DNA of 11,276 nt from Verrucomicrobia bacterium GWC2_42_7 (lineage in GTDB: Bacteria > Verrucomicrobiota > Verrucomicrobiia > Opitutales > GWC2-42-7-A), in NCBI GenBank assembly GCA_001831055.1, contig MIDO01000016.1, positions 1-11,276 on the forward strand, written 5' to 3'. Under the pieces are notes generated by a model. It did not search any database. It was not told the origin of the DNA and worked only from the letters and a program-made list of their open reading frames with translations. Shown piece after piece: positions 1 through 6,834 of this stretch (within the stretch, counting starts at the first letter, position 1; the number at the start of each line of letters is the position of its first letter). A program made the translations under genes and the position numbers.

Positions 1-100
1 AAGAATTCGAGAAGGCGGACGAAGCGAACATGAGGGAGCGTACATCCGTACGTGACCGAATGTGAGTCTGATGTCCAACACACTCGAAAATTAAACTAAC
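1..100. other. G+C-richer, repeat-like stretch beyond tpiA; nature unknown
   Basis: This stretch is visibly richer in G+C than the A/T-rich spacer that follows it. It contains a perfect 5-bp hairpin, CGTAC-ATCC-GTACG, at 39-52. On the plus strand a frame is open from base 3 to a TGA at 63-65 (last residues RERTSVRDRM). On the minus strand a frame is also open across about 90 bases. Either could be the end of a gene lying outside the window, but being open on both strands is also common in short dispersed repeats. I do not recognise a protein or RNA family. The remainder, up to the tpiA stop at 143, shows only a weak AGAGG/CCTCT pairing and no clear terminator. Confidence 0.3.
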
Positions 101-142
101 ATCTTTCTATAGAGGTTCCCCCAAAACCCACACCCTCTTTAG

Positions 143-913
143 CTATAGGGCGGATTTGATGATATTAACAAAAGAGGCCGCGTCGAGAGAGGCTCCGCCT
201 ATAAGTCCACCATCTACATCGGGTTGAGCGAGCAGAGAAGCAGCGTTGTCGGGTTTCATGGAACCACCATATAGGATCCTCACTTTCTCCGCCTTTTGCT
301 GCGAGAAAATTTCCGATAAAAGTTTTCGGATATATGCGTGCACTTCTTGCGCCATCTCTGGGGTTGCTGTTCGACCCGTACCGATTGCCCAAACGGGCTC
401 ATAGGCAAGGACCAGCTGATCGATTGCTTGCTCAGGAATTCCAGCGACACCTTTCCTTACTTGACGCGAAATGACTTCCATTGTCCTGTTTTGTTCGCGC
501 TCTTCTAGGGTTTCTCCTACGCAAAGAATGGGGATCAAATGGTTTTGGAGCGCAGAGAGGACCTTTTTATTGATAAATTCGTCTGTTTCTCCAAAATAGG
601 AACGCCGTTCGCTATGCCCCAATATAACGCAAGAAACCGAGAGATCTTTCAACATAGATGCTGAAATTTCGCCAGTATAGGCACCCAATGGCTCATGGTG
701 CATGTTTTGAGCCCCCAACCAGACATTTTCTTGTGAAATCAAGGCAGATCCACTTGCCAATGAGGTAAAAGGAGGACAAATGGCTATATCGACAGAAGTA
801 ATTTGTTGGACGGAGCTTAAGATATTTTTAATGACAGATACTCCTTCTGTTGCAGTTTTGTTCATTTTCCAATTACCTGCAATCAGCATTCTGCGAGAAG
901 ATGATTTTGACAT
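143..913 (-). CDS. tpiA: Triosephosphate isomerase
   Basis: Cytosolic glycolytic enzyme that interconverts dihydroxyacetone phosphate and glyceraldehyde 3-phosphate. The 256-residue product has the usual length for a TIM barrel and carries all active-site blocks. These are N14 and K16 in AGNWKMN, catalytic H100 in ILGHSERR, catalytic base E172 in AYEPVWAIGTG, and the phosphate grips YGGS (215-218) and GGLIGGAS (235-242). The ATG at 911-913 lies 10 nt after the pgk stop, so the two are very probably co-transcribed and perhaps translationally coupled. The bases before the ATG (TTATTTCTTT) hold no Shine-Dalgarno motif. A second in-frame ATG at codon 9 would also keep the whole fold, so the first eight residues are the only uncertain part. 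Nothing suggests decay. Confidence 0.97.
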   Translation of the reverse strand: MSKSSSRRMLIAGNWKMNKTATEGVSVIKNILSSVQQITSVDIAICPPFTSLASGSALISQENVWLGAQNMHHEPLGAYTGEISASMLKDLSVSCVILGHSERRSYFGETDEFINKKVLSALQNHLIPILCVGETLEEREQNRTMEVISRQVRKGVAGIPEQAIDQLVLAYEPVWAIGTGRTATPEMAQEVHAYIRKLLSEIFSQQKAEKVRILYGGSMKPDNAASLLAQPDVDGGLIGGASLDAASFVNIIKSAL

Positions 914-923
914 AAAGAAATAA

Positions 924-2123
924 TTAAAGGGTTTCTAAGACAGCAACTCCAGGAAGTTCCTTTCCTTCAAGGAATTCGAGACTCGCACCTCCGCCTGTAC
1001 TAATAAAAGTGACCTGGTCTCCGAAGCCACCTTTCTTTACAGCCTTGACGCTATCACCGCCTCCAATAATGGAAATGGCTTTGCTTTTGGCAACGGCTTC
1101 CGCTACGGCAAAGGTTCCCTTTGCGCAAGATTTGATTTCAAAAACGCCTTGAGGCCCATTGAATAGGATGGTCTTAGCCCTCATGATTTCTTCTTTAAAT
1201 AATTCGATAGTCTTGGGCCCGATATCAACACCTTCCCATCCATCGGGAATATCGCCCTCCACAACCTTTGTCTCACCTACAGATGCATTCGCAAAGTCTA
1301 ATTTGTTCGTAATCAAGCGATCTATAGGAAATAACAACTTAACCCCTTTCTTTTTCGCTTTCTCCAAAACGGCTTTGGCCACGTCGACTTTATCGGGTTC
1401 GCATAGACTATTTCCAATTTTTCCTCCTAATGCGAAAAAGAACGTGTAGGCCATGCCGCCACCAATGATCATGGAATCAGCCTTATCTAGCAAGGAGTCA
1501 ATGACCATTATCTTATCACTGACTTTTGCTCCTCCTAAGATGACGAGGAATGGCCTTTCTGGATTGGAAGTTTTCTGACCCAAATATTCCAATTCATTTT
1601 TCATCAAAAAACCACCCACTTTGATAGGAAGCAACTTAGCCATACCTTCTGTCGAAGCATGCGCACGATGAGCCGTCCCAAATGCGTCGTTGACATAAGC
1701 ATCGGCCAATCTCGCAAGAGACTCAGCAAATTGAGGATCATTTTGCTCCTCCTGGGCATAGAACCGTAAATTTTCAAGCAAAACAACGGTTCCCTCAGCC
1801 ATCGAATTCACGGTCTTCTCAACCTGCTCTCCAATGCAATCTTCTACAAACAAAACGGGCTGATTAATCAACTTCGCCAAAGCACCAGCAATAGGCTTCA
1901 TGGTAAATTTGGGATCTTTTTTCCCCTTCGGCCGCCCCAAGTGACTTGCCAAAATGACCTTCGCCTTTTGATCAATTAAATGTTTAATAGTCGGCAATGC
2001 CCCAACAATACGTGTCTCGTCAGAAATATTACCATGTTCATCAAATGGCACATTAAAATCAACACGTACAAATACGCGTTTCCCCGCTAAGTTAACATCC
2101 GTTACTGTCTTGATCATTTTCAT
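924..2123 (-). CDS. pgk: Phosphoglycerate kinase
   Basis: Cytosolic glycolytic kinase that moves the acyl phosphate of 1,3-bisphosphoglycerate to ADP. The 399 residues match the usual family length. The N-terminal substrate domain shows RVDFNVP (20-26), R38 in DETRI, HLGRPKG (61-67), R120 in ENLRF and R153 in the NDAFGTAHRAHAS block. The C-terminal nucleotide domain shows GGAKVSDK (197-204), GGGDS (354-358) and STGGGASLEFLEGKELPGV (376-394). The hinge-proximal block, commonly WNGPxGVFE, reads FNGPQGVFE (321-329), a mild departure that keeps the NGP and GVFE core. Codons 1 and 3 are both ATG. The first is taken because GGA lies about 10 nt before it, a weak ribosome site. The gene leads a pgk-tpiA unit and has its own promoter candidate just upstream. 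Confidence 0.97.
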   Translation of the reverse strand: MKMIKTVTDVNLAGKRVFVRVDFNVPFDEHGNISDETRIVGALPTIKHLIDQKAKVILASHLGRPKGKKDPKFTMKPIAGALAKLINQPVLFVEDCIGEQVEKTVNSMAEGTVVLLENLRFYAQEEQNDPQFAESLARLADAYVNDAFGTAHRAHASTEGMAKLLPIKVGGFLMKNELEYLGQKTSNPERPFLVILGGAKVSDKIMVIDSLLDKADSMIIGGGMAYTFFFALGGKIGNSLCEPDKVDVAKAVLEKAKKKGVKLLFPIDRLITNKLDFANASVGETKVVEGDIPDGWEGVDIGPKTIELFKEEIMRAKTILFNGPQGVFEIKSCAKGTFAVAEAVAKSKAISIIGGGDSVKAVKKGGFGDQVTFISTGGGASLEFLEGKELPGVAVLETL

Positions 2124-2146
2124 ATAAAAAATTCCAATACGCCCCT

Positions 2147-2175
2147 ATTTTCCACCACCACAGGCAAAAAGTCAA
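2147..2175 (-). promoter_or_regulatory. Candidate sigma-70 promoter of pgk-tpiA
   Basis: Read on the minus strand, TTGACT (2175-2170) and GAAAAT (2152-2147) are separated by exactly 17 bp and lie about 24 bp before the pgk ATG. The -35 box differs from TTGACA at one position; the -10 box is weaker. This would give a leader of roughly 15-20 nt. The position, between the repeat element and pgk, supports an independent transcript for the glycolytic pair. Confidence 0.45.
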
Positions 2176-2210
2176 CCACGATAGGGAGTTTTTGAGGGAA
2201 ACCGAAGGTA

Positions 2211-2320
2211 TATAGCATAAGACATTAAAGAAAAAACAAGAAGCGAAAACCTTTCTTTTCACAAGAAAAGAAAAAATGTATAAAAATTCGCGCTTTCCAA
2301 AGAAAGGCGATTCTCGCCCA
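2211..2320 (+). repeat. Modular hairpin repeat, copy A (partly decayed)
   Basis: The copy starts with the 20-mer tatagcataagacattaaag (2211-2230), which recurs exactly at 3505-3524 and inverted at 3655-3674. The left arm of the long hairpin follows (2243-2260), then a 4-base loop and a right arm that pairs for only about 9-10 bp before it is interrupted by an A/T-rich stretch (2274-2286). The linker with CTTTCCAAAGAAA and CGATTCTCGCCC follows (2290-2319). Compared with copy B, the right arm and the second hairpin have degenerated. It lies between the terminator-like hairpin of the unknown gene and the pgk promoter. Confidence 0.75.
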
Positions 2321-2339
2321 AGAAAAAAGAGGGAGATTG

Positions 2340-2374
2340 GAAAAAACGCTTTTGGGGACCCAAAGTAGTTTTTC
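2340..2374 (-). terminator. Hairpin terminator candidate after the 2379-3278 gene
   Basis: On the minus strand, four bases after the TAG stop, an A-rich tract leads into a nested hairpin. An inner stem, CTTTGGG paired with CCCAAAAG (one bulge), is followed by CG and six T. An outer pairing of GAAAAAC with GTTTTTTC encloses it. A stem plus T-tract right behind a stop codon is the expected layout of a Rho-independent terminator. The sequence is also similar to the hairpin at 3366-3409, so it may be part of a dispersed repeat that serves as terminator. Confidence 0.55.
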
Positions 2375-2378
2375 AACC

Positions 2379-3278
2379 CTACCCTTCCCTCCCTGAAGTT
2401 ATATTCAAAATGCGAATTTGGGTAGAGTCGTTGTTGGGGGAGTAGCGCTCAAGGGTTGCCGTCTGGTTCTCGTAATCAAGCTCGCGGAGCCAAATTTGGT
2501 CGTTTCCTATACGTAATTGAGCCGCTAACGGGTTCATGGTAAATTGCTCACCCGTTTCTTTATTCATGAAAATGGCTTCATATCTCCATTCTGATGCATT
2601 TTGATTCAGAACCAATTGCACGCTTTTGCCAAACTGCATGTCCCTCAGTTCTGTGCTAGGATTTTTCCCTCCCGATGGGGAATTAAACGCAACAACCTGA
2701 ACGTCATACCCTTGCAATAAATCACCAACCTTTACTTGGATAATCCCTTGTGTATCTGTATCAAGCAAAAAGAGGGACGGGGAGTCTCCTTCTCGTATAT
2801 ATGCATAGCCCACTAGCTGCAATTGATAGGGCTTCCTTTTAACCTCAACCAACTCAACACCAAAACAACCCGCCCTCTCTCCTTTCCGTTGTCCTCTCAA
2901 GATCCAACGTCCATTTTTGTCTGAAAATAAGTTAAGTGGCGTAAAAAGGTCAATTTTATGCCCTGGGCTATCTTCCCACTTTGCTAAAAAAAAGGGAGAG
3001 AGTGGCATTACTCTATTAAAGATGTTTTTAGAGAAGCAAATGGAAGAAATTTCTTTCATAGAAAGCCTCTTGTAAAAAACAACATTAACAACCAACAAGG
3101 CGCACAACACGAAGAAGACCCCTCCATAGTAGAAAAGATTTTCAATCCCAGATTTAGCACGGGCACCTGGGCGAACCTCCCCTACCCGATCCAAGTCACT
3201 TGCAGTTTTACCCTTTAAAAACATCTTAATTTTGAAAAATAAATCGGTAGAACCATCCGTCCTCAGGACGTTCCCCAC
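2379..3278 (-). CDS. Bitopic membrane protein of unknown function, faintly GspC/PilP-like
   Basis: I do not recognise this 299-residue protein with confidence. It has a charged N-terminal tail (1-46), one strong membrane helix (about 49-69, GGVFFVLCALLVVNVVFY) and a long polar part presumably outside the inner membrane. Residues about 110-200 (FTPLNLF... LQLVGYAYIREG... GIIQVKVGDLLQGYDVQVVAF) recall the small beta-rich HR domain of secretin partners such as GspC and PilP, where 'vGd.l.gy.V' is typical; this is inference from pattern only. A second similar stretch may exist at 218-270. The GTG start at 3278 is doubtful. Codon 19 (ATG at 3224-3222) also gives a complete protein, and neither has a clear ribosome site. 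A 17-codon frame ends 2 nt before the GTG. The gene has a terminator-like hairpin after it and repeats on both sides. Confidence 0.6.
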   Translation of the reverse strand: MGNVLRTDGSTDLFFKIKMFLKGKTASDLDRVGEVRPGARAKSGIENLFYYGGVFFVLCALLVVNVVFYKRLSMKEISSICFSKNIFNRVMPLSPFFLAKWEDSPGHKIDLFTPLNLFSDKNGRWILRGQRKGERAGCFGVELVEVKRKPYQLQLVGYAYIREGDSPSLFLLDTDTQGIIQVKVGDLLQGYDVQVVAFNSPSGGKNPSTELRDMQFGKSVQLVLNQNASEWRYEAIFMNKETGEQFTMNPLAAQLRIGNDQIWLRELDYENQTATLERYSPNNDSTQIRILNITSGREG

Positions 3279-3280
3279 AA

Positions 3281-3334
3281 TCAGGGTCGAAAAAGTACCG
3301 GATCCTTATTAGAACTCAATACATTTTTGTTCAT
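3281..3334 (-). other. Possible 17-codon leader frame before the 2379-3278 gene
   Basis: A short frame ATG...TGA (MNKNVLSSNKDPVLFRP) ends two bases before the GTG proposed as start of the downstream membrane-protein gene. The spacing would suit translational coupling. No Shine-Dalgarno motif lies at a usable distance before the ATG, and the same frame stays open further upstream through a palindromic repeat, so it may be chance. A sequencing or natural frameshift joining it to the downstream gene is the other reading. Confidence 0.2.
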
Positions 3335-3365
3335 GCTGCAGGAAAAGTTGAAGGCTCCTAAAAAC

Positions 3366-3409
3366 TGCGGGGAAACTGCTTTTGGTCCCCCAGAAAGGGT
3401 TTCCCCGCA
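3366..3409. repeat. Long hairpin, second type (related to 2340-2374)
   Basis: TGCGGGGAAAC (3366-3376) pairs perfectly with GTTTCCCCGCA (3399-3409). The 22-base interior can pair further (CTTTTGG against CCAGAAAG with a bulge). Its interior resembles the hairpin just after the 2379-3278 gene: both contain CCAAAAGC followed by GTTT on the minus strand. The two therefore look like members of a second palindromic repeat family, one on each side of that gene. Confidence 0.6.
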
Positions 3410-3504
3410 CCCTTTCAAAAAAGGGAAAAATATGCACAACAAGAAGTTCTTGCAGAACATGTTATAGCGCAACACATGGTTTAGAAAAAAATATCTACCC
3501 AAAA

Positions 3505-3674
3505 TATAGCATAAGACATTAAAGTTATTACAAAACAAATTCCCTCGCCCGGGAAAAATCGCTAGATTTTTCTTGGGCGATAATCGCTTTTCTTTGGAAA
3601 GCGCGAAAACCTTTCTTTTCTTGTGAAAAGAAAGGTTTTCGCATCTTGTATCTTCTTTAATGTCTTATGCTATA
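3505..3674 (-). repeat. Modular hairpin repeat, copy B, bounded by 20-bp inverted repeats
   Basis: This is the most complete copy. The 20-mer tatagcataagacattaaag lies at 3505-3524, and its exact inverse at 3655-3674 closes a 170-bp unit. Inside, the long hairpin at 3603-3642 has a perfect 18-bp stem and a 4-base loop. The linker follows (minus strand: GCTTTCCAAAGAAAAGCGAT). A second hairpin at 3545-3580 has a 16-bp stem containing two G-T pairs and loop GCTA. There is no coding capacity. Terminal inverted repeats without a transposase resemble a MITE or a REP/BIME-like element. No flanking target duplication is obvious. Confidence 0.8.
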
Positions 3675-3890
3675 TCTTCATTTCTCCGAAAATAGGGTTT
3701 TTAGTAGGGTCTAGTTTCCTCTCTAGAAAAGCAACACGAATCCTGGATAAGGAATTTTTTTTAAAAACCCATCAATCAATAAATAATAGTAATCACTATA
3801 TTTATGCACAGGCCTCTAAAAATCTCTTTTCCCTAAAAATAAAATCAATGGATTTTCCCAAGACGATTAGAATATCTTCTCTAAAATCCC
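3675..3890. other. A/T-rich spacer downstream of ssrA
   Basis: No gene is supported here. A plus-strand frame crosses the region but runs through the repeat hairpin and into antisense tmRNA, so it is not credible. The only structure seen is AAAATC-AATG-GATTTT at 3841-3856. On the minus strand this is followed by TATTTTT, about 34 nt after the tmRNA 3' end, and it could be a weak terminator for ssrA. Confidence 0.35.
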
Positions 3891-4255
3891 TGGAGGTGGC
3901 GGGAGTTGAACCCGCGTCTTCCATATTTTTGGATATGCCGTCTACATGCTTAGCTACTTTTTAAATTCGCTTAGGCTATTTCAGGTAGCAGAACTAACCT
4001 TCGCTAGCATTTCTTTGATTACAGTAGCATGCGAAATGCAAACATTCTACTATCCCTGCTATCAACGCTTTACAATCTAGCAGGTATCGATTGCAAAACG
4101 AGCCGCTAATTAATTAAGCAGCCATAGCGAGTTCCTCACGGAAGCTTACTACATTATTTTCATTTATGTTTTGAATGGATTTTTAACGGAGCCAACCATT
4201 CTTCTCCGGCATGCTGTCACATCCTCCCACATGGAATCGAATCCGGAACACCCCC
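3891..4255 (-). ncRNA. ssrA: Transfer-messenger RNA (tmRNA), 365 nt, one-piece
   Basis: tmRNA rescues ribosomes stalled on broken mRNA and tags the incomplete protein for proteolysis. On the minus strand the 5' end GGGGGUGUUCCGGAUUCGA pairs with the 3' CACCUCC to form the tRNA-like acceptor stem (7 bp, one G-U). The 3' domain has CUAAGCAUGUAGACGGC and a perfect T arm, GCGGG-UUCAACU-CCCGC. The tag frame ends GAG GAA CUC GCU AUG GCU GCU UAA (stop at 4116-4114). Aligning the spacing after the conserved GU(U)AAAAA with E. coli tmRNA places the resume codon at AAU (4164-4162), giving the tag NENNVVSFREELAMAA; the exact resume codon is inference. The terminal CCA is not encoded (GGG follows the discriminator A), so it must be added enzymatically. 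Confidence 0.95.
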
Positions 4256-4416
4256 AAATTCGTTCACGAAAGTCTGTTACATCAAGAATCAACTTTGCAC
4301 CTTCTTTTCGCCATTGCAAGATTGATCATCATTTTCTTTATAGTTTGACACAATTTTAACAAAAATGCCTCAATTTTGCTAAAAATTCGCCTTTTAAAGT
4401 TCCTTATCGAAAAAGC

Positions 4417-4445
4417 TTGTAAGCAATAAGAAAAATTGCAATAAT
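4417..4445 (+). promoter_or_regulatory. Candidate promoter of the chemoreceptor gene
   Basis: TTGTAA (4417-4422) and AATAAT (4440-4445) are 17 bp apart and lie 65 bp before the ATG at 4510. The resulting leader would contain a small hairpin, AGGTCC/GGACCT (4457-4462 with 4472-4477). No Shine-Dalgarno motif precedes the ATG. The divergent 254-bp spacer to ssrA holds no gene; I could not pick out a convincing ssrA promoter in it. Confidence 0.4.
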
Positions 4446-4509
4446 CTGTGAGCTGTAGGTCCAGAGAAAGAGGACCTTACTGCCTTAACATCTCTTTTGT
4501 AACAAACTT

Positions 4510-6576
4510 ATGCAACTCACAATAAGAAAAAAATTGGTTGGATTTTCGCTATTTTATTTATTGCTGCTGGTCCTATTGTTAGCAATGGGTCTGTTTTCCT
4601 GGAAAAAGATCGAAGAAAATGCATCCATGAAAGAGTGGGTACGAATCTCATCAACAGGTTTATTTCGGGCCAGAACCGAAGAAAAAGCATACTTGCAGTA
4701 CTATAAGGCAGAACATGCAGCAAATGTCGGAGAAGAAGGAGGGAAGATCCTTTCAGTGCTTTCGATGCTGAAAAAAAGCATGTCCAATGAAATTGAATTA
4801 ACAAATCTTGTTACTGACATGGGTTCCTATTTGGAGGTATTTGACCAGTTGGTGGCTAAACATAAAGAAAGTGCAGCTGCTCAACAATCTATGGATAAAA
4901 CCGTAGATGATGCAGACAAAGTCATGGATGAAATTTTTATGAAACTGCGCTCACGGGAATCTGAATTGATTGCATCCGGAGAGCAATTGGATGAAGATTC
5001 AAAACACATGCTAGCAGCAGCAACGGACGCAAAAATGTTTATGTACCAAGTGCAAGGACTGTATTACGAATTCCTGGACAAAGGAGACGTCTCCTATATG
5101 AATGAGTTTGCTAATGTCATGACTCGAAATGCACCGGGGCACAAAGGTGCATTAAGTGGGTACTCGAAATTTCTTAAAGACGATCTAATCGATTCGCGTG
5201 TAGGGATTATAACAAGCCTAATAGATACGTGTGATTCCTTGTCTGTTAAAACTTTAGATCTTTACAATAAAGAGGATGCGCTCATAAAAAAATTGGATGA
5301 TATAGGGAGCAAGGCTGTTTCGGATGCAGATAAATTACTGGGAAAAGTCCAAAAACAGGCAGATCAAGCTGTAGTGAAAGCAAAAATGTATATCATCATT
5401 CTTTCAATAGTAGGAGCTGCAGTGGCCTTATTTTTTGGATTGGCCCTAAGCGTTTCCATTACATCTACACTTAAGAATATCGTAAATATGCTTAGCGATA
5501 TCGCCCAAGGAGAAGGCGACCTAACTCGCAGACTGAATGCTCACTCAAAAGACGAATTAGGGGACCTGGCAAAATGGTTCAATATCTTTATCGAAAAATT
5601 ACAGGAATTAATAAAGAAAGTGGCTGTCAACACTCAGAGCTTAACAGAGTCCTCTCAATTGATGGAATCAACATCCAAGACATTAGACGACAACACAAAA
5701 GCCATGAGCGGACAATCCTCAAATTTAGAGTCATCAGGGGATAAATTAGCCACTAATGTCTCACAAATGTCTCAGGCTGCGGAGTCGGTATCATCTAGTT
5801 TGAATAATATTGCTGCAGCCTCCGAAGAAATTGCATCCACTGCGCAGAATGTAGCTTCTGCTGTCGAGGGAATGAATGAGGCTACCTCCGAAATAGCAAA
5901 AAATTGCTCAAAAGAATCCTCTATTGCAGCCGCAGCAAACCAAAAAGCCAAAAGCGCAAGGGAAATTATGGATAAATTGGGAGAATCTGCTAGGGAAATC
6001 GGGAACATTGTGGATGTCATCACCAAGATCGCCGGGCAGACTAATTTATTGGCATTAAATGCAACCATTGAGGCCGCTAGTGCAGGCGAAGCCGGCAAAG
6101 GCTTTGCTGTCGTAGCTAATGAAGTCAAAGAACTTGCAAGAAAAAGTGCCCAAGCCACAGAAAAAATTTCACAGCAAGTTAGTGATATCCAAAAACAAAC
6201 ATCACTATCCATCGAAACAATGGAATCAATTTCAAAGATAATTGAAGAAATCAATATGATTTCCGATTCAATTGCTAGCGCGGTAGAAAAGCAAGCTACA
6301 ACAACTAAAGAAATTACTCAAAACATGAATGGTGTATCAGAAGCAACAAGCAGTCTGACACAAAACGTACAATCTGCCGCAGCTAATACAAGCGAACTAG
6401 CCTCAAATGCTCAAGAATCAGCAAAAGAAACTCAAGGCATGTCTAACAATATTAAAAACCTAAATGGGTCCGTCGAAGAAACAGCAAGAACTTCAGCAGA
6501 GACCAGTCAAAGTGCGGCTTCATTACTAAAATTGGCCGGACAATTGAAAGAAATTGTCAGCCAGTTTAAAATATAG
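4510..6576 (+). CDS. Methyl-accepting chemotaxis protein with large periplasmic sensor
   Basis: Inner-membrane chemoreceptor of 688 residues that would pass ligand binding on to a CheA/CheW kinase complex. Order of parts: short cytoplasmic start, TM1 (about 11-29), an all-helical periplasmic region of about 260 residues (30-292), TM2 (about 293-316), a HAMP linker (about 317-370, with the typical GEGDLTRRL and [12 protein letters not shown]) and a long coiled-coil signalling domain. The hairpin tip is unmistakable ([20 protein letters not shown], 507-526, then [15 protein letters not shown]). The sensor's size and helical content suggest an HBM-like double four-helix bundle, as in McpS; this is inference and the ligand is unknown. 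The protein ends in QFKI, so it lacks the C-terminal NWETF-type tether for CheR/CheB. It is followed by its own terminator, so it is probably monocistronic. No cheA, cheW or flagellar gene is in view. Confidence 0.93.
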   Translation: MQLTIRKKLVGFSLFYLLLLVLLLAMGLFSWKKIEENASMKEWVRISSTGLFRARTEEKAYLQYYKAEHAANVGEEGGKILSVLSMLKKSMSNEIELTNLVTDMGSYLEVFDQLVAKHKESAAAQQSMDKTVDDADKVMDEIFMKLRSRESELIASGEQLDEDSKHMLAAATDAKMFMYQVQGLYYEFLDKGDVSYMNEFANVMTRNAPGHKGALSGYSKFLKDDLIDSRVGIITSLIDTCDSLSVKTLDLYNKEDALIKKLDDIGSKAVSDADKLLGKVQKQADQAVVKAKMYIIILSIVGAAVALFFGLALSVSITSTLKNIVNMLSDIAQGEGDLTRRLNAHSKDELGDLAKWFNIFIEKLQELIKKVAVNTQSLTESSQLMESTSKTLDDNTKAMSGQSSNLESSGDKLATNVSQMSQAAESVSSSLNNIAAASEEIASTAQNVASAVEGMNEATSEIAKNCSKESSIAAAANQKAKSAREIMDKLGESAREIGNIVDVITKIAGQTNLLALNATIEAASAGEAGKGFAVVANEVKELARKSAQATEKISQQVSDIQKQTSLSIETMESISKIIEEINMISDSIASAVEKQATTTKEITQNMNGVSEATSSLTQNVQSAAANTSELASNAQESAKETQGMSNNIKNLNGSVEETARTSAETSQSAASLLKLAGQLKEIVSQFKI

Positions 6577-6603
6577 ATACGACCCGTCAAAAGGCGTAAA
6601 GAC

Positions 6604-6637
6604 AAAACTGCTTTTTTAATTACTAAAAAGCAGTTTT
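6604..6637 (+). terminator. Rho-independent terminator after the chemoreceptor gene
   Basis: AAAACTGCTTTTT (6604-6616) pairs perfectly with AAAAAGCAGTTTT (6625-6637) around an 8-base loop, 27 nt after the TAG stop. The symmetrical A- and T-flanked stem would work in both directions. It separates the chemoreceptor transcript from the response regulator gene. Confidence 0.7.
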
Positions 6638-6711
6638 CCCTCCTCTATGAAGACTAGCAAAATAAAAAAAATCTATCGCACTCGCGAATGGAAAAAATGG
6701 TTCCATTTTCA

Positions 6712-6757
6712 ACTCGTAAGTCTGTGCATCCCCATCTTTAAGAACGCCCTTACGAGT
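6712..6757. repeat. 9-bp inverted repeat upstream of the response regulator gene
   Basis: ACTCGTAAG (6712-6720) and CTTACGAGT (6749-6757) are perfect inverted copies 28 bp apart, ending 28 bp before the -35 candidate of the response regulator gene. This could be an operator for a dimeric regulator that loops or spans about four turns, or a hairpin at the end of the preceding spacer. No known regulator motif is recognised. Confidence 0.4.
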
Positions 6758-6784
6758 CTGAAAAGCTTCCAGTTTGAATTCTGG

Positions 6785-6813
6785 TTGACTAGTTGCTTAA
6801 ACTATGGCAATCT
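6785..6813 (+). promoter_or_regulatory. Candidate promoter of the response regulator gene
   Basis: TTGACT (6785-6790) and CAATCT (6808-6813) are separated by 17 bp. The expected transcript start near 6820 would leave a short leader before the ATG at 6835. The -35 box is good, the -10 box only fair. Confidence 0.35.
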
Positions 6814-6834
6814 TTAAAAGGGTTTGGACGATTT

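Noticed and set aside
2092..2376. 95-residue minus-strand frame upstream of and overlapping pgk
   Set aside because: It runs through repeat copy A and the terminator hairpin and overlaps the start of pgk; its Phe/Lys-rich sequence is the translation of the repeat.
3281..3538. 85-residue minus-strand frame
   Set aside because: It is built from the 20-mer repeat and the palindrome 3366-3409; only its last 17 codons are kept as a low-confidence leader candidate.
2211..3674. CRISPR array suggested by recurring 20-mers
   Set aside because: Only three copies exist, with unequal spacing and mixed orientation, and there are no cas genes.
3891..3925. tRNA gene suggested by the T arm GGGTTCAACTCCC
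   Set aside because: No anticodon arm is adjacent; the partner acceptor strand lies 330 nt away with a tag frame between, so it is the tRNA-like end of tmRNA.
3623..3964. 113-residue plus-strand frame
   Set aside because: It begins inside the repeat hairpin and ends in the antisense of the tmRNA 3' domain.
4171..4359. 62-residue plus-strand frame
   Set aside because: It is largely antisense to the tmRNA 5' half.
5772..6254. 160-residue antisense frame inside the chemoreceptor gene
   Set aside because: The Ala/Ser-rich coiled-coil coding sequence lowers stop codons on the other strand; the sense protein is unambiguous.
6793..6834. Upstream TTG start for the response regulator, adding 14 residues
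   Set aside because: The extension lies over the promoter candidate, and the ATG at 6835 has a better ribosome site and matches the usual receiver start.
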